Source: Streptococcus halotolerans
Lineage (GTDB): Bacteria > Bacillota > Bacilli > Lactobacillales > Streptococcaceae
Assembly (NCBI RefSeq): GCF_001598035.1
Contig: NZ_CP014835.1
Location: forward strand, 496,001 to 560,000
Direction of reading: 5' to 3'
Length of the DNA stretch: 64,000 bases
In this document: piece after piece, positions 8,520 through 18,169 of the stretch
How positions within the stretch are numbered: the stretch's first letter is position 1
How the letters are laid out: each line of letters starts with the position of its first letter
Notes under the pieces: model-generated
The model's database searches: none
The model's input: the letters and a program-made list of their open reading frames with translations, nothing else
Told to the model about the DNA's origin: nothing
Program-made: the position numbers and the translations under genes

Positions 8520-11054
8520 ATGACAGTAGTTGAACACTTGATCGAAACGTTTATTCCAGAAAACTATAATCTTTTTCTTGATTTGAATCGCCAGGAAAAA
8601 CAATTTTCAGGTAATGTTGCTATCACAGGAGAAGCGCTAGATAATCAGATTGCCTTGCATCAAAAAGGATTGCACATCGAATCTGTAAAACTAGATAATG
8701 AAACACTTACTTTTGAGGTTGACCACGACAACGAATGTGTTCGTATCGATTCGCCTGATACCGGTATGATGACACTGGTCATTGAATTTTCGGGTAAAAT
8801 CACTGATAATATGACCGGAATTTACCCATCTTATTACACTGAAGATGGTGTCAAAAAAGAAGTTATTTCGACGCAGTTTGAAAGTCACTTTGCAAGAGAA
8901 GCTTTTCCATGTATTGATGAACCTGAAGCAAAAGCGACATTTGATCTCTCCTTAAAATTTGATCAAGAAGAAGGAGAGATAGCCCTCTCTAATATGCCTG
9001 AATCAAATCCTGAACTTCGTCAAGAAACAGGTGTCTGGAGCTTTGAAACCACACCAAGAATGTCTTCTTATTTGTTGGCTTTCGGTTTTGGAGACCTTCA
9101 AGGAAAAACACAAAAATCTAAAAATGGCACTGAAGTTGGAGTCTTCTCAACCAAGGCTCATCCTTTAAAATCACTTGATTTTGCACTAGATATTGCGGTT
9201 CGTGTCATTGATTTCTATGAAGATTATTTTGGTGTTGCTTACCCAATCCCATTGTCATACCATCTAGCTCTTCCTGATTTTTCTGCAGGAGCTATGGAGA
9301 ACTGGGGACTTGTTACTTACCGTGAAGTTTATCTTTTGGTGGATGAAAATTCTACGGCATCAAGTCGTCAACAAGTCGCGCTTGTTGTTGCTCATGAGTT
9401 AGCTCACCAATGGTTCGGAAATCTTGTAACGATGAAATGGTGGGATGATCTATGGTTAAATGAAAGTTTTGCCAACATGATGGAATACGTTTCTATTGAT
9501 GCTATCGAACCTTCATGGAATATTTTTGAAGATTTCCAAACAGCCGGTGTCCCACATGCCCTCAAACGTGATGCGACTGATGGGGTACAGTCAGTACATA
9601 TTGAAGTAAACCATCCAGATGAAATCAATACCTTGTTTGATTCAGCTATTGTTTATGCTAAAGGAAGTCGTCTCATGCATATGTTGCGTCGTTGGCTTGG
9701 TGACGATGCCTTTGCCGCTGGTTTGAAGGCTTATTTCAAAAAACATCAATATCAAAACACAGTAGGGTACGACTTATGGAGAGCTCTTTCAGATGCTTCT
9801 GGTAAAGATGTTGCCGGCTTCATGAATTCTTGGTTAGAGCAACCTGGTTATCCAGTTGTGACGGTAACTGTTGAAGATGATAACTTGGTTATTAGCCAAG
9901 AACAATTCTTTATTGGTGATGGAGAAAAAGTTGGTCGCTTGTGGCAAGTTCCGCTTAATAGCAATTGGGCTGGCCTTCCAGATACACTAACTGAAGAACG
10001 TCTTGTTATTCCTAATTATAGTCAACTCGCTGCGCAAAATAAGGGTGCCCTTCGTTTGAATACTGAGAATACAGCTCATTATATTTCAAATTATAAAGGT
10101 CAAGTTTTAGAGGCAATCCTTAACGATTTAGATAGTTTAGATGCAACAAGTCAACTACAAGTAACCGAAGAACGTCGTTTATTGGCTGAAGGTGGAAAAA
10201 TTTCTTACGCAGAGCTAGTTCCTCTGATTGAGCGATTATCAAAAGCAGATTCATATATGGTTGTCTCTGCCATCGTTTCTGTATTGAATGGTCTTGACAA
10301 GTTTATTGATGAGAATAGTGAAGAAGAAGCTGCCAAGCACGACTTGATTCGTCGTATTTTCCATTCCAAGTTTGAACGCTTAGGTTTTCTTCCAAAACCA
10401 GGAGAGTCTGATGAAGATGAAATGGTTCGCCAATTAGTTTTAACTCAGTTGATTGAAGCGCGTGATCTCGAAGTAACAGCACAAGCCAGTCAATTATTTG
10501 CACAGTATCACGATGATTTAGGGAAGATTCCTGCTTCCATTCGTACGGTACTCTTAGTCAATGAATTTAAATCTTCTGAAACAGCTGACCTTCTAAAAGA
10601 ATACATTGATTACTATGTCACGACTAATGACGGTACCTTCAAACGCCAATTGTCTCACGCTATTGCTAATACAAAGACAGAAAGTAACCTCTCAACAATT
10701 TTAGGCTTCCTAAAAGATAAAGATATTGTTAAACCACAGGATTTATCTTCTTGGTATGGAGCTCTTCTAAGTCACAGATTTAGTCAAGCTACCGTATGGA
10801 AGTGGTCAAAAGATAATTGGGATTGGATAAAAGAAGTTCTTGGAGGTGATATGAGTTTCGATGCTTTCGTTATCATACCTTCTCGCTTATTTAAAACAGC
10901 AGAAGCGTTTGAAGAATATAGAACCTTTTTTGAACCTCAATTAGATGATATGGCTATTAGCCGTAATATTGCTATGGGGATAAAAGAAATCTCAGCTCGA
11001 CTTGAATTAATCAACCAAGAAAAAGAAGCCATTTCAAAAGCCCTTTTGACATAA
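8520..11054 (+). CDS. pepN: PepN, aminopeptidase N (M1 family)
   Basis: An 844-residue cytoplasmic zinc aminopeptidase that removes N-terminal residues from peptides, important for using imported peptides. The substrate motif GAMENWG is at about residue 257, the zinc motif HELAHQWF at about residue 292, and the third zinc ligand in NESFAN about 20 residues on. The C-terminal half is the helical ERAP1-like domain. The start follows AAGGAG. Length matches lactococcal and streptococcal PepN. The gene is intact, but an ISL3 element has inserted into its terminator about 30 bases after the stop. Confidence 0.95.
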   Translation: MTVVEHLIETFIPENYNLFLDLNRQEKQFSGNVAITGEALDNQIALHQKGLHIESVKLDNETLTFEVDHDNECVRIDSPDTGMMTLVIEFSGKITDNMTGIYPSYYTEDGVKKEVISTQFESHFAREAFPCIDEPEAKATFDLSLKFDQEEGEIALSNMPESNPELRQETGVWSFETTPRMSSYLLAFGFGDLQGKTQKSKNGTEVGVFSTKAHPLKSLDFALDIAVRVIDFYEDYFGVAYPIPLSYHLALPDFSAGAMENWGLVTYREVYLLVDENSTASSRQQVALVVAHELAHQWFGNLVTMKWWDDLWLNESFANMMEYVSIDAIEPSWNIFEDFQTAGVPHALKRDATDGVQSVHIEVNHPDEINTLFDSAIVYAKGSRLMHMLRRWLGDDAFAAGLKAYFKKHQYQNTVGYDLWRALSDASGKDVAGFMNSWLEQPGYPVVTVTVEDDNLVISQEQFFIGDGEKVGRLWQVPLNSNWAGLPDTLTEERLVIPNYSQLAAQNKGALRLNTENTAHYISNYKGQVLEAILNDLDSLDATSQLQVTEERRLLAEGGKISYAELVPLIERLSKADSYMVVSAIVSVLNGLDKFIDENSEEEAAKHDLIRRIFHSKFERLGFLPKPGESDEDEMVRQLVLTQLIEARDLEVTAQASQLFAQYHDDLGKIPASIRTVLLVNEFKSSETADLLKEYIDYYVTTNDGTFKRQLSHAIANTKTESNLSTILGFLKDKDIVKPQDLSSWYGALLSHRFSQATVWKWSKDNWDWIKEVLGGDMSFDAFVIIPSRLFKTAEAFEEYRTFFEPQLDDMAISRNIAMGIKEISARLELINQEKEAISKALLT

Positions 11055-11083
11055 GGTAACATCAACCTTTCCCATAAAAAAAC

Positions 11084-12501
11084 GGCTCTTTGTCAACTGT
11101 AGTGGGTTGACTTATAGCTAACACCGAGAGAGGACCAGTTTGGTCTTCTCTTTTGTTGTGTTCAAAGCAAGATAAATCCGTTTTTTGAAGTTTTCGAAGT
11201 TCCTAAAGCCAAAAGCATTTCGCTTAATGACTTTAATAAGGTTGTTGGTGGCCTCTAGTTTGGCATTGGAATAAGGTAGTTTCAGAGCATTAATAATCTT
11301 CTCTTTGTCTTTTAGAAAGGTTGACAAGACGGTCTTGAAGATGGGATGGACCTGTTTGATGGTATCAGAAATGAGTTCAAAGAAGTGTTTCTCCTGCTTT
11401 TCTTGGAAATGAAAGAGAAGGCATTGGAAGAGTTCATAGTGGTGACGTAGCTCATCAGAGTAGTTCAAAAGACGTTGCACAATCTCTTGATTGGTCAAGT
11501 GCATGCGAAAAGTTGGACGATAAAACCGTTTATCGTTTAGGTTACGACTATCTTGTTGGATGAGTTTCCAGTAACGTTTCAAGGCCTTATAGTCGTGAGA
11601 TTGACGCTCAAATTGGTTCATGATTTGGATACGGAGACGGTTCATAGCACGAGATAACTGTTGAACAATGTGGAACCTATCGAGAACAATCTTCGCCTTA
11701 GGAAACAGTTGCTTAGCGATGTCATAATAGGGACTAAACATATCCATGGTGATGACTTTGACACGACTGCGCACCTTGTGAGAATACCGCATGAAATGAT
11801 TTCTGATGACAGCTTGCGTCCGCCCATCAAGGATAGCGATAATCTTGTTAGCATCGAAATCTTGGGCAATAAAGCTCATCTTTCCCTTCTTGAAAGCATA
11901 CTCATCCCAGGACATGTTCTCAGGTAACCAGGTTAAATCGGTCTTGCACTCAAAGCGGTTGAGTTGCCGATAGACAGTTGACACAGAGATAGACAGGTCT
12001 TCAGCGATTTTTGTCATTGCTTCACGGCTCATGAGTTTGTCGGTGATTTTGTGGTTAATGATGTTGGGAATCTGATGATTTTCTCTGACTAGAGAGGTCT
12101 TAGCGACAGCCATTTTCCCACACGCTTGACATTTGAAGCGACGCTTTTTGAGACGAATCAGTACTTTACAACCCGCCATTTCCAGATAGGGAATTTTGCA
12201 AGGCTTTTGGAAATCGTACTTTGTCATTTTTCCTTGACAATCAGGGCATTGCGGGGCATCATAATCTAACTTGGCATGATACTCTCTGTGAGTGAAGAAC
12301 TTGTCAAATGTCTTTTCAAAAGTGATGTTAGGGTCTTTAATGTCAAGCGAATCTTTGATATAATCTAATTGTTCCATATGAGTCTTTCTAATGAGTGGTT
12401 TGGTTGCTCTTCATTATAAGTCATATGGGACTTTTTTGCTATATTCAAAAAGACTCCATAATCTCCGAGAAGAATTTACCCACTACAGAAATTATAGAGC
12501 C
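11084..12501 (-). mobile_element. Complete ISL3-family insertion sequence, copy 1 (1418 bp)
   Basis: Ends are 24-base imperfect inverted repeats (GGCTCTTTGTCAACTGTAGT at the left; GGCTCTATAATTTCTGTAGT inwards from the right), both continuing GGGT. The element is flanked by the 8-bp direct repeat AAAAAAAC (11076-11083 and 12502-12509), the target length made by ISL3 elements. It carries one transposase gene on the minus strand. As far as can be read by eye, it is identical over its length to the copy at 37596-39013 (constant offset 26512). Confidence 0.95.
11118..12377 (-). CDS. ISL3-family transposase, copy 1
   Basis: A 419-residue DDE transposase. The N terminus holds the ISL3 zinc finger with CPDC and CQAC pairs (about residues 42-100), then a helix-turn-helix (AEDLSISVSTVYRQL), then the DDE domain: WDEYAFKKGKMSF and ILDGR, VITMDMFSPYYDIAKQLFP with VLDRFHIVQQL, and the Glu in NAKLEATNNLIK. 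The frame is intact, so the element may be active. The protein sequence is identical to that of copy 2. The gene opposes pepN and points away from ciaR. Confidence 0.95.
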   Translation of the reverse strand: MEQLDYIKDSLDIKDPNITFEKTFDKFFTHREYHAKLDYDAPQCPDCQGKMTKYDFQKPCKIPYLEMAGCKVLIRLKKRRFKCQACGKMAVAKTSLVRENHQIPNIINHKITDKLMSREAMTKIAEDLSISVSTVYRQLNRFECKTDLTWLPENMSWDEYAFKKGKMSFIAQDFDANKIIAILDGRTQAVIRNHFMRYSHKVRSRVKVITMDMFSPYYDIAKQLFPKAKIVLDRFHIVQQLSRAMNRLRIQIMNQFERQSHDYKALKRYWKLIQQDSRNLNDKRFYRPTFRMHLTNQEIVQRLLNYSDELRHHYELFQCLLFHFQEKQEKHFFELISDTIKQVHPIFKTVLSTFLKDKEKIINALKLPYSNAKLEATNNLIKVIKRNAFGFRNFENFKKRIYLALNTTKEKTKLVLSRC

Positions 12502-12508
12502 AAAAAAA

Positions 12509-12550
12509 CGAGTCCATCACAGTAACATTCTGAGATTGGACTCGTTTTTT
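12509..12550 (+). terminator. pepN terminator displaced by the insertion sequence
   Basis: Stem CGAGTCCA (12509-12516) / TGGACTCG (12537-12544) with a further inner pairing, then six T. The 8-base A-rich target repeat of the IS is the upstream A tract of this hairpin, so the element landed at the foot of the terminator and now separates pepN from it. Confidence 0.8.
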
Positions 12551-12682
12551 ATCATCATAAATTGGATAAATACAGGGACTTTAGCTTTAGTTAAGCCTGC
12601 TAAATTACAATAGTGGAAATGTTAAATAATAAAAATACTCTCGCAAGGACTGAAACAAGTGGCTTAGCTAAGCATAATTAGG

Positions 12683-12688
12683 TATAAT
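12683..12688 (+). promoter_or_regulatory. Candidate -10 box of ciaRH
   Basis: TATAAT 25 bases before ciaR, with a palindrome CTTAGCTAAG about 11 bases upstream. The direct TTTAAG-N5-TTTAAG repeat bound by CiaR in pneumococcus is not visible here, so autoregulation is not supported by the sequence. Confidence 0.5.
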
Positions 12689-12712
12689 GTAAGAACAAAG
12701 GAGAAATGTTTT

Positions 12713-13384
12713 ATGATAAAATTGCTCTTGGTTGAAGATGATTTGAGTTTATCCAATTCGGTTTTTGATTTTCTAGATGATTTTGCAGATGTAATGCAGG
12801 TTTTCGACGGTGAAGAAGGTTTGTATGAAGCTGAATCTGGCGTTTATGATCTTATTTTGTTAGATTTGATGCTTCCTGAAAAAAATGGCTTCCAGGTTTT
12901 GAAAGAATTGCGAGAAAAAGGAATTACGACACCCGTTCTTATCATGACAGCCAAAGAAAGCCTAGATGATAAAGGTCATGGTTTTGAACTGGGGGCTGAT
13001 GATTATTTAACAAAACCATTTTACCTCGAAGAACTAAAAATGCGTATTCAGGCGCTGTTGAAACGCTCTGGTAAACTAACCAATAATAACATTGTTTACG
13101 GAGATCTTACAGTTGATACTTCGATCAATAGTGTTACGGTCGATGGTAACAATGTAGAACTGTTAGGGAAAGAATTTGAATTGTTGCTGTATTTTCTACA
13201 AAACCAAAACGTTATTTTGCCTAAAACACAGATTTTTGATCGACTTTGGGGTTTTGACAGTGACACGACTATCTCAGTCGTTGAAGTTTACGTTTCAAAA
13301 ATTCGTAAAAAACTAAAGGGTACAAGTTTTGCGGAAAACTTACAAACCTTAAGAAGTGTTGGCTACATTTTAAAAGATGCATAA
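12713..13384 (+). CDS. ciaR: CiaR, OmpR-family response regulator
   Basis: A 223-residue two-component regulator: receiver domain (residues 1-115) with the phosphoacceptor Asp51 in [13 protein letters not shown] and the acidic pocket EDD at 8-10, then an OmpR/PhoB winged-helix domain. The long stretch [20 protein letters not shown] and the following [20 protein letters not shown] match streptococcal CiaR closely. CiaR governs envelope stress, htrA, competence and small RNAs. It lies after pepN as in other streptococci and overlaps ciaH by 8 bases. The ribosome site is AAGGAG. Confidence 0.95.
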   Translation: MIKLLLVEDDLSLSNSVFDFLDDFADVMQVFDGEEGLYEAESGVYDLILLDLMLPEKNGFQVLKELREKGITTPVLIMTAKESLDDKGHGFELGADDYLTKPFYLEELKMRIQALLKRSGKLTNNNIVYGDLTVDTSINSVTVDGNNVELLGKEFELLLYFLQNQNVILPKTQIFDRLWGFDSDTTISVVEVYVSKIRKKLKGTSFAENLQTLRSVGYILKDA

Positions 13385-14684
13385 ATATATACAACAAAAG
13401 ATACATTCGGACAACTTTAATCCATTTATTCATTTCGCAGCCGTTTTCACAGCTATTTTCTTTGTCATGACCATTATAATCCTTCAAATTATGCGGTTAG
13501 GATTGTACTCATCGACAGATAGTAGTCTGAAGCAAGCTAGAGGTGTTATTTCAACCTATATTGATATGACCATGTCACGAACCTACTCTTGGAAGTCCGT
13601 TGAAAATGGTATCAATATTACTATTGAGCCAAGTAAAATTAACCCTGACGATAATTTAGTTGCAGCGTTAGATGTTATTGTTTATGACAAGCATGGGAAT
13701 ATTCTTAATACACTGGATGCTTATTCTGAGTTTTCACGAGTGAGTTTGAAAAAATCACAGTTAAATACTATTGTAAAACGAAGACTTTTAAATGCGTATG
13801 GCCATTCTGAAAACTATCGTAGTGTCACCTTGGAGGTTTCAGATCCTGACTATCCTCAAGCGAAATACATCAGTTTTTTAGCTAGTACCAGGCAATTAGA
13901 TGAAGCTTACGATCGCTATGTCAAAGTAGTAGTAACAATCATGATGATATTTTGGTTCATATCTGTTATCACCAGTGTTTATTTGGCAAAATGGAGCCGT
14001 AAACCTATCATTGCTAGTTATGAGAAACAAAAAAGTTTTGTTGAAAACGCCAGTCATGAGTTAAGGACGCCACTGACAGTTCTACAAAATCGTTTGGAAA
14101 CCCTATTTAGAAAACCAAATGATACGATTTTAGAACATAGCGAAAATATAGCAGCTAGTCTTGATGAAGTCAGAAACATGAGACTATTAACGACAAATCT
14201 TTTGAATTTAGCAAGAAGAGATGATGGTATTCATCCTAAAATAGAAGAATTAGCACCTTCCTTTTTCGATGATATTTTTGATAATTATCAATTGATCGCA
14301 GAAGAAAACGGTAAACAACTGCTATTAACAAATCAAATCAGTCGCCCACTGAAATCTGATAAGACGTTGATGAAGCAGTTGGTGACAATCTTATTTGATA
14401 ATGCTCTAAAATATACTGGCGATTCCGGTATCATAGCAATTTCAGTAGAAAATAAGGGCCGCCGATTCTTACTAAAAGTATCGGATAATGGTCCTGGTAT
14501 ATCGGATAATGATAAACAGAAGATTTTTGATCGATTTTATCGGGTTGATAAGGCGAGAACAAGACAAACCGGAGGGTTCGGGCTGGGCTTATCATTGGCC
14601 AAACAAATTGTTGATGCTCTTGGAGGGGAAATCACTGTTAAAGATAACGAGCCCAGGGGAGCTGTTTTTGAAGTTCTGATATAA
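13377..14684 (+). CDS. ciaH: CiaH, sensor histidine kinase
   Basis: A 435-residue membrane kinase, partner of CiaR. Two membrane segments (about residues 21-41 and 186-205) bracket an extracellular sensor loop. The H-box is [20 protein letters not shown] with phosphoacceptor His227. Downstream are the N box ([11 protein letters not shown]), DNGPGIS, F box ([12 protein letters not shown]) and the G box ([14 protein letters not shown]). The start ATG overlaps the end of ciaR, and a strong terminator follows. Confidence 0.94.
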   Translation: MHKYIQQKIHSDNFNPFIHFAAVFTAIFFVMTIIILQIMRLGLYSSTDSSLKQARGVISTYIDMTMSRTYSWKSVENGINITIEPSKINPDDNLVAALDVIVYDKHGNILNTLDAYSEFSRVSLKKSQLNTIVKRRLLNAYGHSENYRSVTLEVSDPDYPQAKYISFLASTRQLDEAYDRYVKVVVTIMMIFWFISVITSVYLAKWSRKPIIASYEKQKSFVENASHELRTPLTVLQNRLETLFRKPNDTILEHSENIAASLDEVRNMRLLTTNLLNLARRDDGIHPKIEELAPSFFDDIFDNYQLIAEENGKQLLLTNQISRPLKSDKTLMKQLVTILFDNALKYTGDSGIIAISVENKGRRFLLKVSDNGPGISDNDKQKIFDRFYRVDKARTRQTGGFGLGLSLAKQIVDALGGEITVKDNEPRGAVFEVLI

Positions 14685-14693
14685 GGATAACTT

Positions 14694-14728
14694 AAAAGCT
14701 AAGTGCTATTCTGGCACTTAGCTTTTTT
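14694..14728 (+). terminator. Terminator of ciaRH
   Basis: Stem AAAAGCTAAGTGC (14694-14706) / GCACTTAGCTTTT (14714-14726) with seven-base loop and T run. Confidence 0.9.
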
Positions 14729-14802
14729 ATCGATAATTGAAATAGAGACAGCACAGACATAGAAACAAATATAGGTGCAGCATTGTCACTAGATTTTCAT
14801 AG

Positions 14803-14850
14803 AACACCTCAGGAAAATATTGTTCAATGGCAATACTTTCCTGAGGTGTT
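14803..14850. repeat. Long perfect hairpin between ciaH and rpsT
   Basis: AACACCTCAGGAAA (14803-14816) pairs with TTTCCTGAGGTGTT (14837-14850); after one mismatch TATTG pairs with CAATA. Both ciaRH and rpsT have their own terminators, so this hairpin needs another explanation: end of an unseen small RNA, or a relic of a mobile element. Confidence 0.6.
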
Positions 14851-14904
14851 TTATGTCTTATTATTGTTTTAATGAACTGTTTTTGCAACAGAACTTTTAA
14901 GCAA

Positions 14905-14937
14905 GCAAAAAGAGTCATCAGCTGATGACTCGATTTT
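14905..14937 (-). terminator. Terminator of rpsT
   Basis: A perfect 20-base palindrome, GAGTCATCAGCTGATGACTC (14912-14931), flanked by A and T runs; on the minus strand it ends in TTTTT. Confidence 0.85.
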
Positions 14938-14945
14938 TAGATTGA

Positions 14946-15179
14946 TTAGCCAAGTTTTGTAGCAAGACGCGCTTTATCACGGCTAGCTTTGTTTGCGTGG
15001 ATCAAACCTTTTGATTTTGCTTTATCGATGCTTGAAGAAGCAGCGCGGAAAAGCTCTTCAGTTGGGTTAGCTTCAAAAGCTTTAATCGCAGAACGCATAG
15101 CTGATTTTTGTGCTGAGTTTTTTTCGTTACGTTTAACGTTAAGTTCAGCGCGTTTGATAGCTGATTTAATATTTGCCAA
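14946..15179 (-). CDS. rpsT: Ribosomal protein S20
   Basis: A 77-residue, lysine-rich 30S subunit protein ([20 protein letters not shown] at the start). Longer in-frame ATG starts exist, but the start must be TTG at 15179: GGAGG lies eight bases upstream, and the upstream ATG overlaps that ribosome site. Translation from TTG gives the standard S20 N terminus. The gene is monocistronic with its own terminator and lies end to end with ciaRH; coaA is upstream on the same strand. Confidence 0.95.
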   Translation of the reverse strand: MANIKSAIKRAELNVKRNEKNSAQKSAMRSAIKAFEANPTEELFRAASSSIDKAKSKGLIHANKASRDKARLATKLG

Positions 15180-15246
15180 AGTATTCACCTCCATATTTAC
15201 TAACTCTATCATTATATAAGAAAATGATGGCTTTGACAAGTCTTTC

Positions 15247-16167
15247 TCACTTTTTGAGGTAAATTTCATCAATTTTATGATTGTGAGATTTATGCAAGAT
15301 AATATCAGCGCGATTACGTGATGGCTCGATATAATGTTTTAGGTTGAGAAGATTGATGTTTTTCCATGTGGTCTTCGCAATATCTAAGGCTTCATGATGG
15401 CTTAATTGTGTGAAACGATAATAGTAGTTATCTTTATCTTCCTTTGCAATTAAAAGTAATTTGGCAAAACGTTCCAAATACCACTCTTCAATATGTTCAA
15501 CATTTGCATCGATGTAAATGGAAAAATCAAAATAGTCAGCCATGTAAAGGCGTTCATTTTGTGGATTTTGAAAGACATTGATGCCTTCAACGATTAAGAA
15601 ATCTGGCGCTGCCAGAGACATCATCTGATTTGGAATAATGTCATAAATTTCATGGGAATAAATGGGAATATCAACGGTTCCGCCATTTTTGATACTATCT
15701 AAAAAGTGAAGAAGTCGCGGCATATCGTAAGATTCTGGAAAACCTTTTCGATTAAGGATCCCTTTATCAATCAAAGTCTGATTAGGAAATAAAAAACCAT
15801 CCGTTGTCACTAATTCCACTTGGCTTTCTGGGTATGTTCGACTTAATAGTAATTGTAGCAACCGACTTGTCGTGGATTTACCAACAGCTACAGATCCCGA
15901 TACTCCAATGATAAAGGGGCGTTGATTGGGTTCATCCTTTAAGAAAAGGCTTTTAGAAAAAGCTAAGTCGTCGATACTTTTTTTGTAAATTTTTATGAGA
16001 TTAATTAGTGGAAGATAAATATCTTTAACATCTCCTAAATCAATTTTATCGTTCAAGCTTCTGAGCGATTCAAGCTCTTCAGAAGTAAGCAGTGCGGGTG
16101 TGTGACGATGAAGTTGTTGCCAATCCTGTCTAGACATACTTATAAAATTAATTAAATCGTGAATCAT
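15247..16167 (-). CDS. coaA: Pantothenate kinase, type I (CoaA)
   Basis: A 306-residue cytoplasmic kinase catalysing the first, controlled step of coenzyme A synthesis (pantothenate to 4'-phosphopantothenate). The P-loop is [15 protein letters not shown]; further family motifs are [22 protein letters not shown] and [13 protein letters not shown]. Length equals that of bacterial CoaA. GGAG precedes the ATG. It is divergent from the methylase gene at 16293. The remaining steps and uptake (panT, coaC, coaB) are encoded at 41.5-43.3 kb. Confidence 0.94.
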   Translation of the reverse strand: MIHDLINFISMSRQDWQQLHRHTPALLTSEELESLRSLNDKIDLGDVKDIYLPLINLIKIYKKSIDDLAFSKSLFLKDEPNQRPFIIGVSGSVAVGKSTTSRLLQLLLSRTYPESQVELVTTDGFLFPNQTLIDKGILNRKGFPESYDMPRLLHFLDSIKNGGTVDIPIYSHEIYDIIPNQMMSLAAPDFLIVEGINVFQNPQNERLYMADYFDFSIYIDANVEHIEEWYLERFAKLLLIAKEDKDNYYYRFTQLSHHEALDIAKTTWKNINLLNLKHYIEPSRNRADIILHKSHNHKIDEIYLKK

Positions 16168-16251
16168 AATGTAAACTCCTGACCAACATTATAACAATAA
16201 AAAAGAAAAATGAAAACAGTTTCAAAAAAACTAGTACAAAAGGCAAAATTA

Positions 16252-16260
16252 TGGTAAAAT
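16252..16260 (+). promoter_or_regulatory. Extended -10 promoter of the nucleoside salvage operon
   Basis: TG-G-TAAAAT (TAAAAT 16255-16260), 33 bases before the methylase start; same form as the box before tdk. Confidence 0.5.
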
Positions 16261-16292
16261 AGTACCACGAAAGCAAGTAGAAAAGAGATAAG

Positions 16293-16883
16293 ATGGCTAA
16301 CATGTACTACGAGGAAAATCCTAATAGCAGTCATGATATTCAAGAATTGAGCGTGACACTTTTGGGAGAGAATTTCCGCTTTAAGACGGATGCAGGTGTC
16401 TTTTCAAAAAAAATGATTGATTTTGGAAGTCAAGTATTATTGAACACATTAACCTTTAAATTTAATGATAGTGTGCTAGATGTGGGTTGCGGATATGGCC
16501 CACTTGGTATTTCTTTAGCCAAAGTTCAAGGCGTGCAAGCTACCATGGTAGATATTAATAATCGTGCGCTTGATTTAGCAAAAGAAAATGCCAAAGCCAA
16601 CAAGGTAGAAGTTGACATTTACCAATCTAATATTTATGAGAAAGTTACTGGAAAGTTTGACCATATTATTTCTAATCCCCCCATTCGTGCTGGTAAAGAG
16701 ATTGTCCATACGATATTGGAAGAATCTTTTCATTATCTCAATGAGGGTGGGGATTTAACAATTGTCATTCAAAAGAAACAGGGTGCTCCAAGTGCCAAGA
16801 CTAAAATGGAAGAAGTTTTTGGCAATGTTGACACTCTGAAAAAAGATAAAGGCTATTACATTTTAAGGAGTGTTAAAGAATGA
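16293..16883 (+). CDS. RsmC-like class I SAM-dependent methyltransferase
   Basis: A 196-residue methylase of the MTS/RsmC type, which in the full-length enterobacterial form methylates guanine in 16S rRNA. The SAM loop is LDVGCGYGPLGI and the catalytic motif ISNPPIRAG. This short form, common in Firmicutes, lacks the N-terminal non-catalytic domain. Its stop overlaps the pdp start (ATGA), so it heads the nucleoside salvage operon; whether it acts on rRNA or another substrate is not decided by sequence. Confidence 0.85.
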   Translation: MANMYYEENPNSSHDIQELSVTLLGENFRFKTDAGVFSKKMIDFGSQVLLNTLTFKFNDSVLDVGCGYGPLGISLAKVQGVQATMVDINNRALDLAKENAKANKVEVDIYQSNIYEKVTGKFDHIISNPPIRAGKEIVHTILEESFHYLNEGGDLTIVIQKKQGAPSAKTKMEEVFGNVDTLKKDKGYYILRSVKE

Positions 16884-18157
16884 GAGCAGTAGATTTAATT
16901 CAAAAAAAACGCGATGGCTTTGAGCTTACAACAGAGGAAATCAACTGGCTAATCGATGGTTACGTATCTGGTCAAGTTCCAGATTACCAAATGGCAGCTT
17001 GGGCAATGGCTGTCTACTTTAAAGGAATGTCGACTCGTGAAACCAGTGATTTAACGATGGCTATGGTCGCTACTGGGGATCAAATCGATCTTTCTGCTAT
17101 TGAAGGCATCAAGACGGATAAACACTCAACTGGCGGTGTCGGAGATAAGGTGACCTTGATTTTGGCACCATTAGTAGCTAGTTTCGGAGTACCTGTTGCC
17201 AAAATGAGTGGTCGGGGATTAGGGCACACTGGAGGAACTCTTGATAAATTAGAATCTATTAAAGGCTATCAAATTGAAAGAACTCAAGAAGAGTTTATCA
17301 AACAAGTTCAAGATATTGGTATATCGGTGATAGGACAATCTAATCAATTGGTTCGCGCTGATAAATTACTTTACGCCCTTAGAGATGTGACAGCTACGGT
17401 CGATATTATTCCTTTGATTGCTAGCTCTGTTATGAGTAAGAAAATCGCTGCGGGGGCAGACGCCATTTTACTTGATGTCACAGTCGGTGAGGGTGCTTTC
17501 ATGAAGACAATCGATGAGGCTGAAGAACTTGCTCAAACCATGGTTGACCTGGGAAAAGCTGTTGGTCGTAAGACGGTTGCTGTTATTACTGATATGCGTC
17601 AACCTGTTGGACAGGCTATTGGGAACCGTCTAGAAGTTTTGGAAGCTCTCGATATTATGAAAGGGCAAGCGCGTGAAGACGTCACTCACTTTATTTGTGA
17701 ACTTGCTCAAATGATGCTTAGCTTAGCTGGAAAAAATATTGACCTGGAGACGATTCACGATCACCTGGTTAATGGAAAAGCATTGGCAAAATTTGAAGAA
17801 ATGGTAGTTGCGCAAGGAGGTGATTTAACAGATTTACATCGTCAATCATCAGCCGAATTTATTACTGACATCAAGGCAGACAGGGATGGTTTTATCGAAG
17901 CGTTACCCGCATTAGAATTTGGATTGTTCGCTATGAGATTAGGAGCAGGCCGTGCCGTAAAAACCGACTCTCTGGACTATGAAAGCGGTATAGTGTTCGT
18001 GAAAAAAATTGGTGACAGTGTTAGCAAGGATGAAATCGTCGCAAAAATCTACTCAAACCAAAAATTAACCGAAAATCTACTTACAGAATTCAAAAAAAAT
18101 GTTAAAATAGGTATGACTAAAAATCAACCTAAAGAAATTGTAAAAATCATATCTTAG
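16880..18157 (+). CDS. pdp: Pyrimidine-nucleoside phosphorylase
   Basis: A 425-residue phosphorylase that splits uridine, deoxyuridine or thymidine into base and (deoxy)ribose 1-phosphate. Signatures are KTDKHSTGGVGDKVTL and KMSGRGLGHTGGTLDKLES, followed by the C-terminal alpha/beta domain (GAGRAVKTDSLDY, GIVFVKKIGDSV). The start overlaps the upstream stop as ATGA. deoC follows after 12 bases and cdd after that, so deaminase, phosphorylase and aldolase act in sequence on imported nucleosides. Confidence 0.95.
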   Translation: MRAVDLIQKKRDGFELTTEEINWLIDGYVSGQVPDYQMAAWAMAVYFKGMSTRETSDLTMAMVATGDQIDLSAIEGIKTDKHSTGGVGDKVTLILAPLVASFGVPVAKMSGRGLGHTGGTLDKLESIKGYQIERTQEEFIKQVQDIGISVIGQSNQLVRADKLLYALRDVTATVDIIPLIASSVMSKKIAAGADAILLDVTVGEGAFMKTIDEAEELAQTMVDLGKAVGRKTVAVITDMRQPVGQAIGNRLEVLEALDIMKGQAREDVTHFICELAQMMLSLAGKNIDLETIHDHLVNGKALAKFEEMVVAQGGDLTDLHRQSSAEFITDIKADRDGFIEALPALEFGLFAMRLGAGRAVKTDSLDYESGIVFVKKIGDSVSKDEIVAKIYSNQKLTENLLTEFKKNVKIGMTKNQPKEIVKIIS

Positions 18158-18169
18158 GAGATAGCTAAA

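Noticed and set aside
12395..12613. 72-codon plus-strand frame across the right end of IS copy 1
   Set aside because: It crosses the IS border into the pepN terminator and has no ribosome site.
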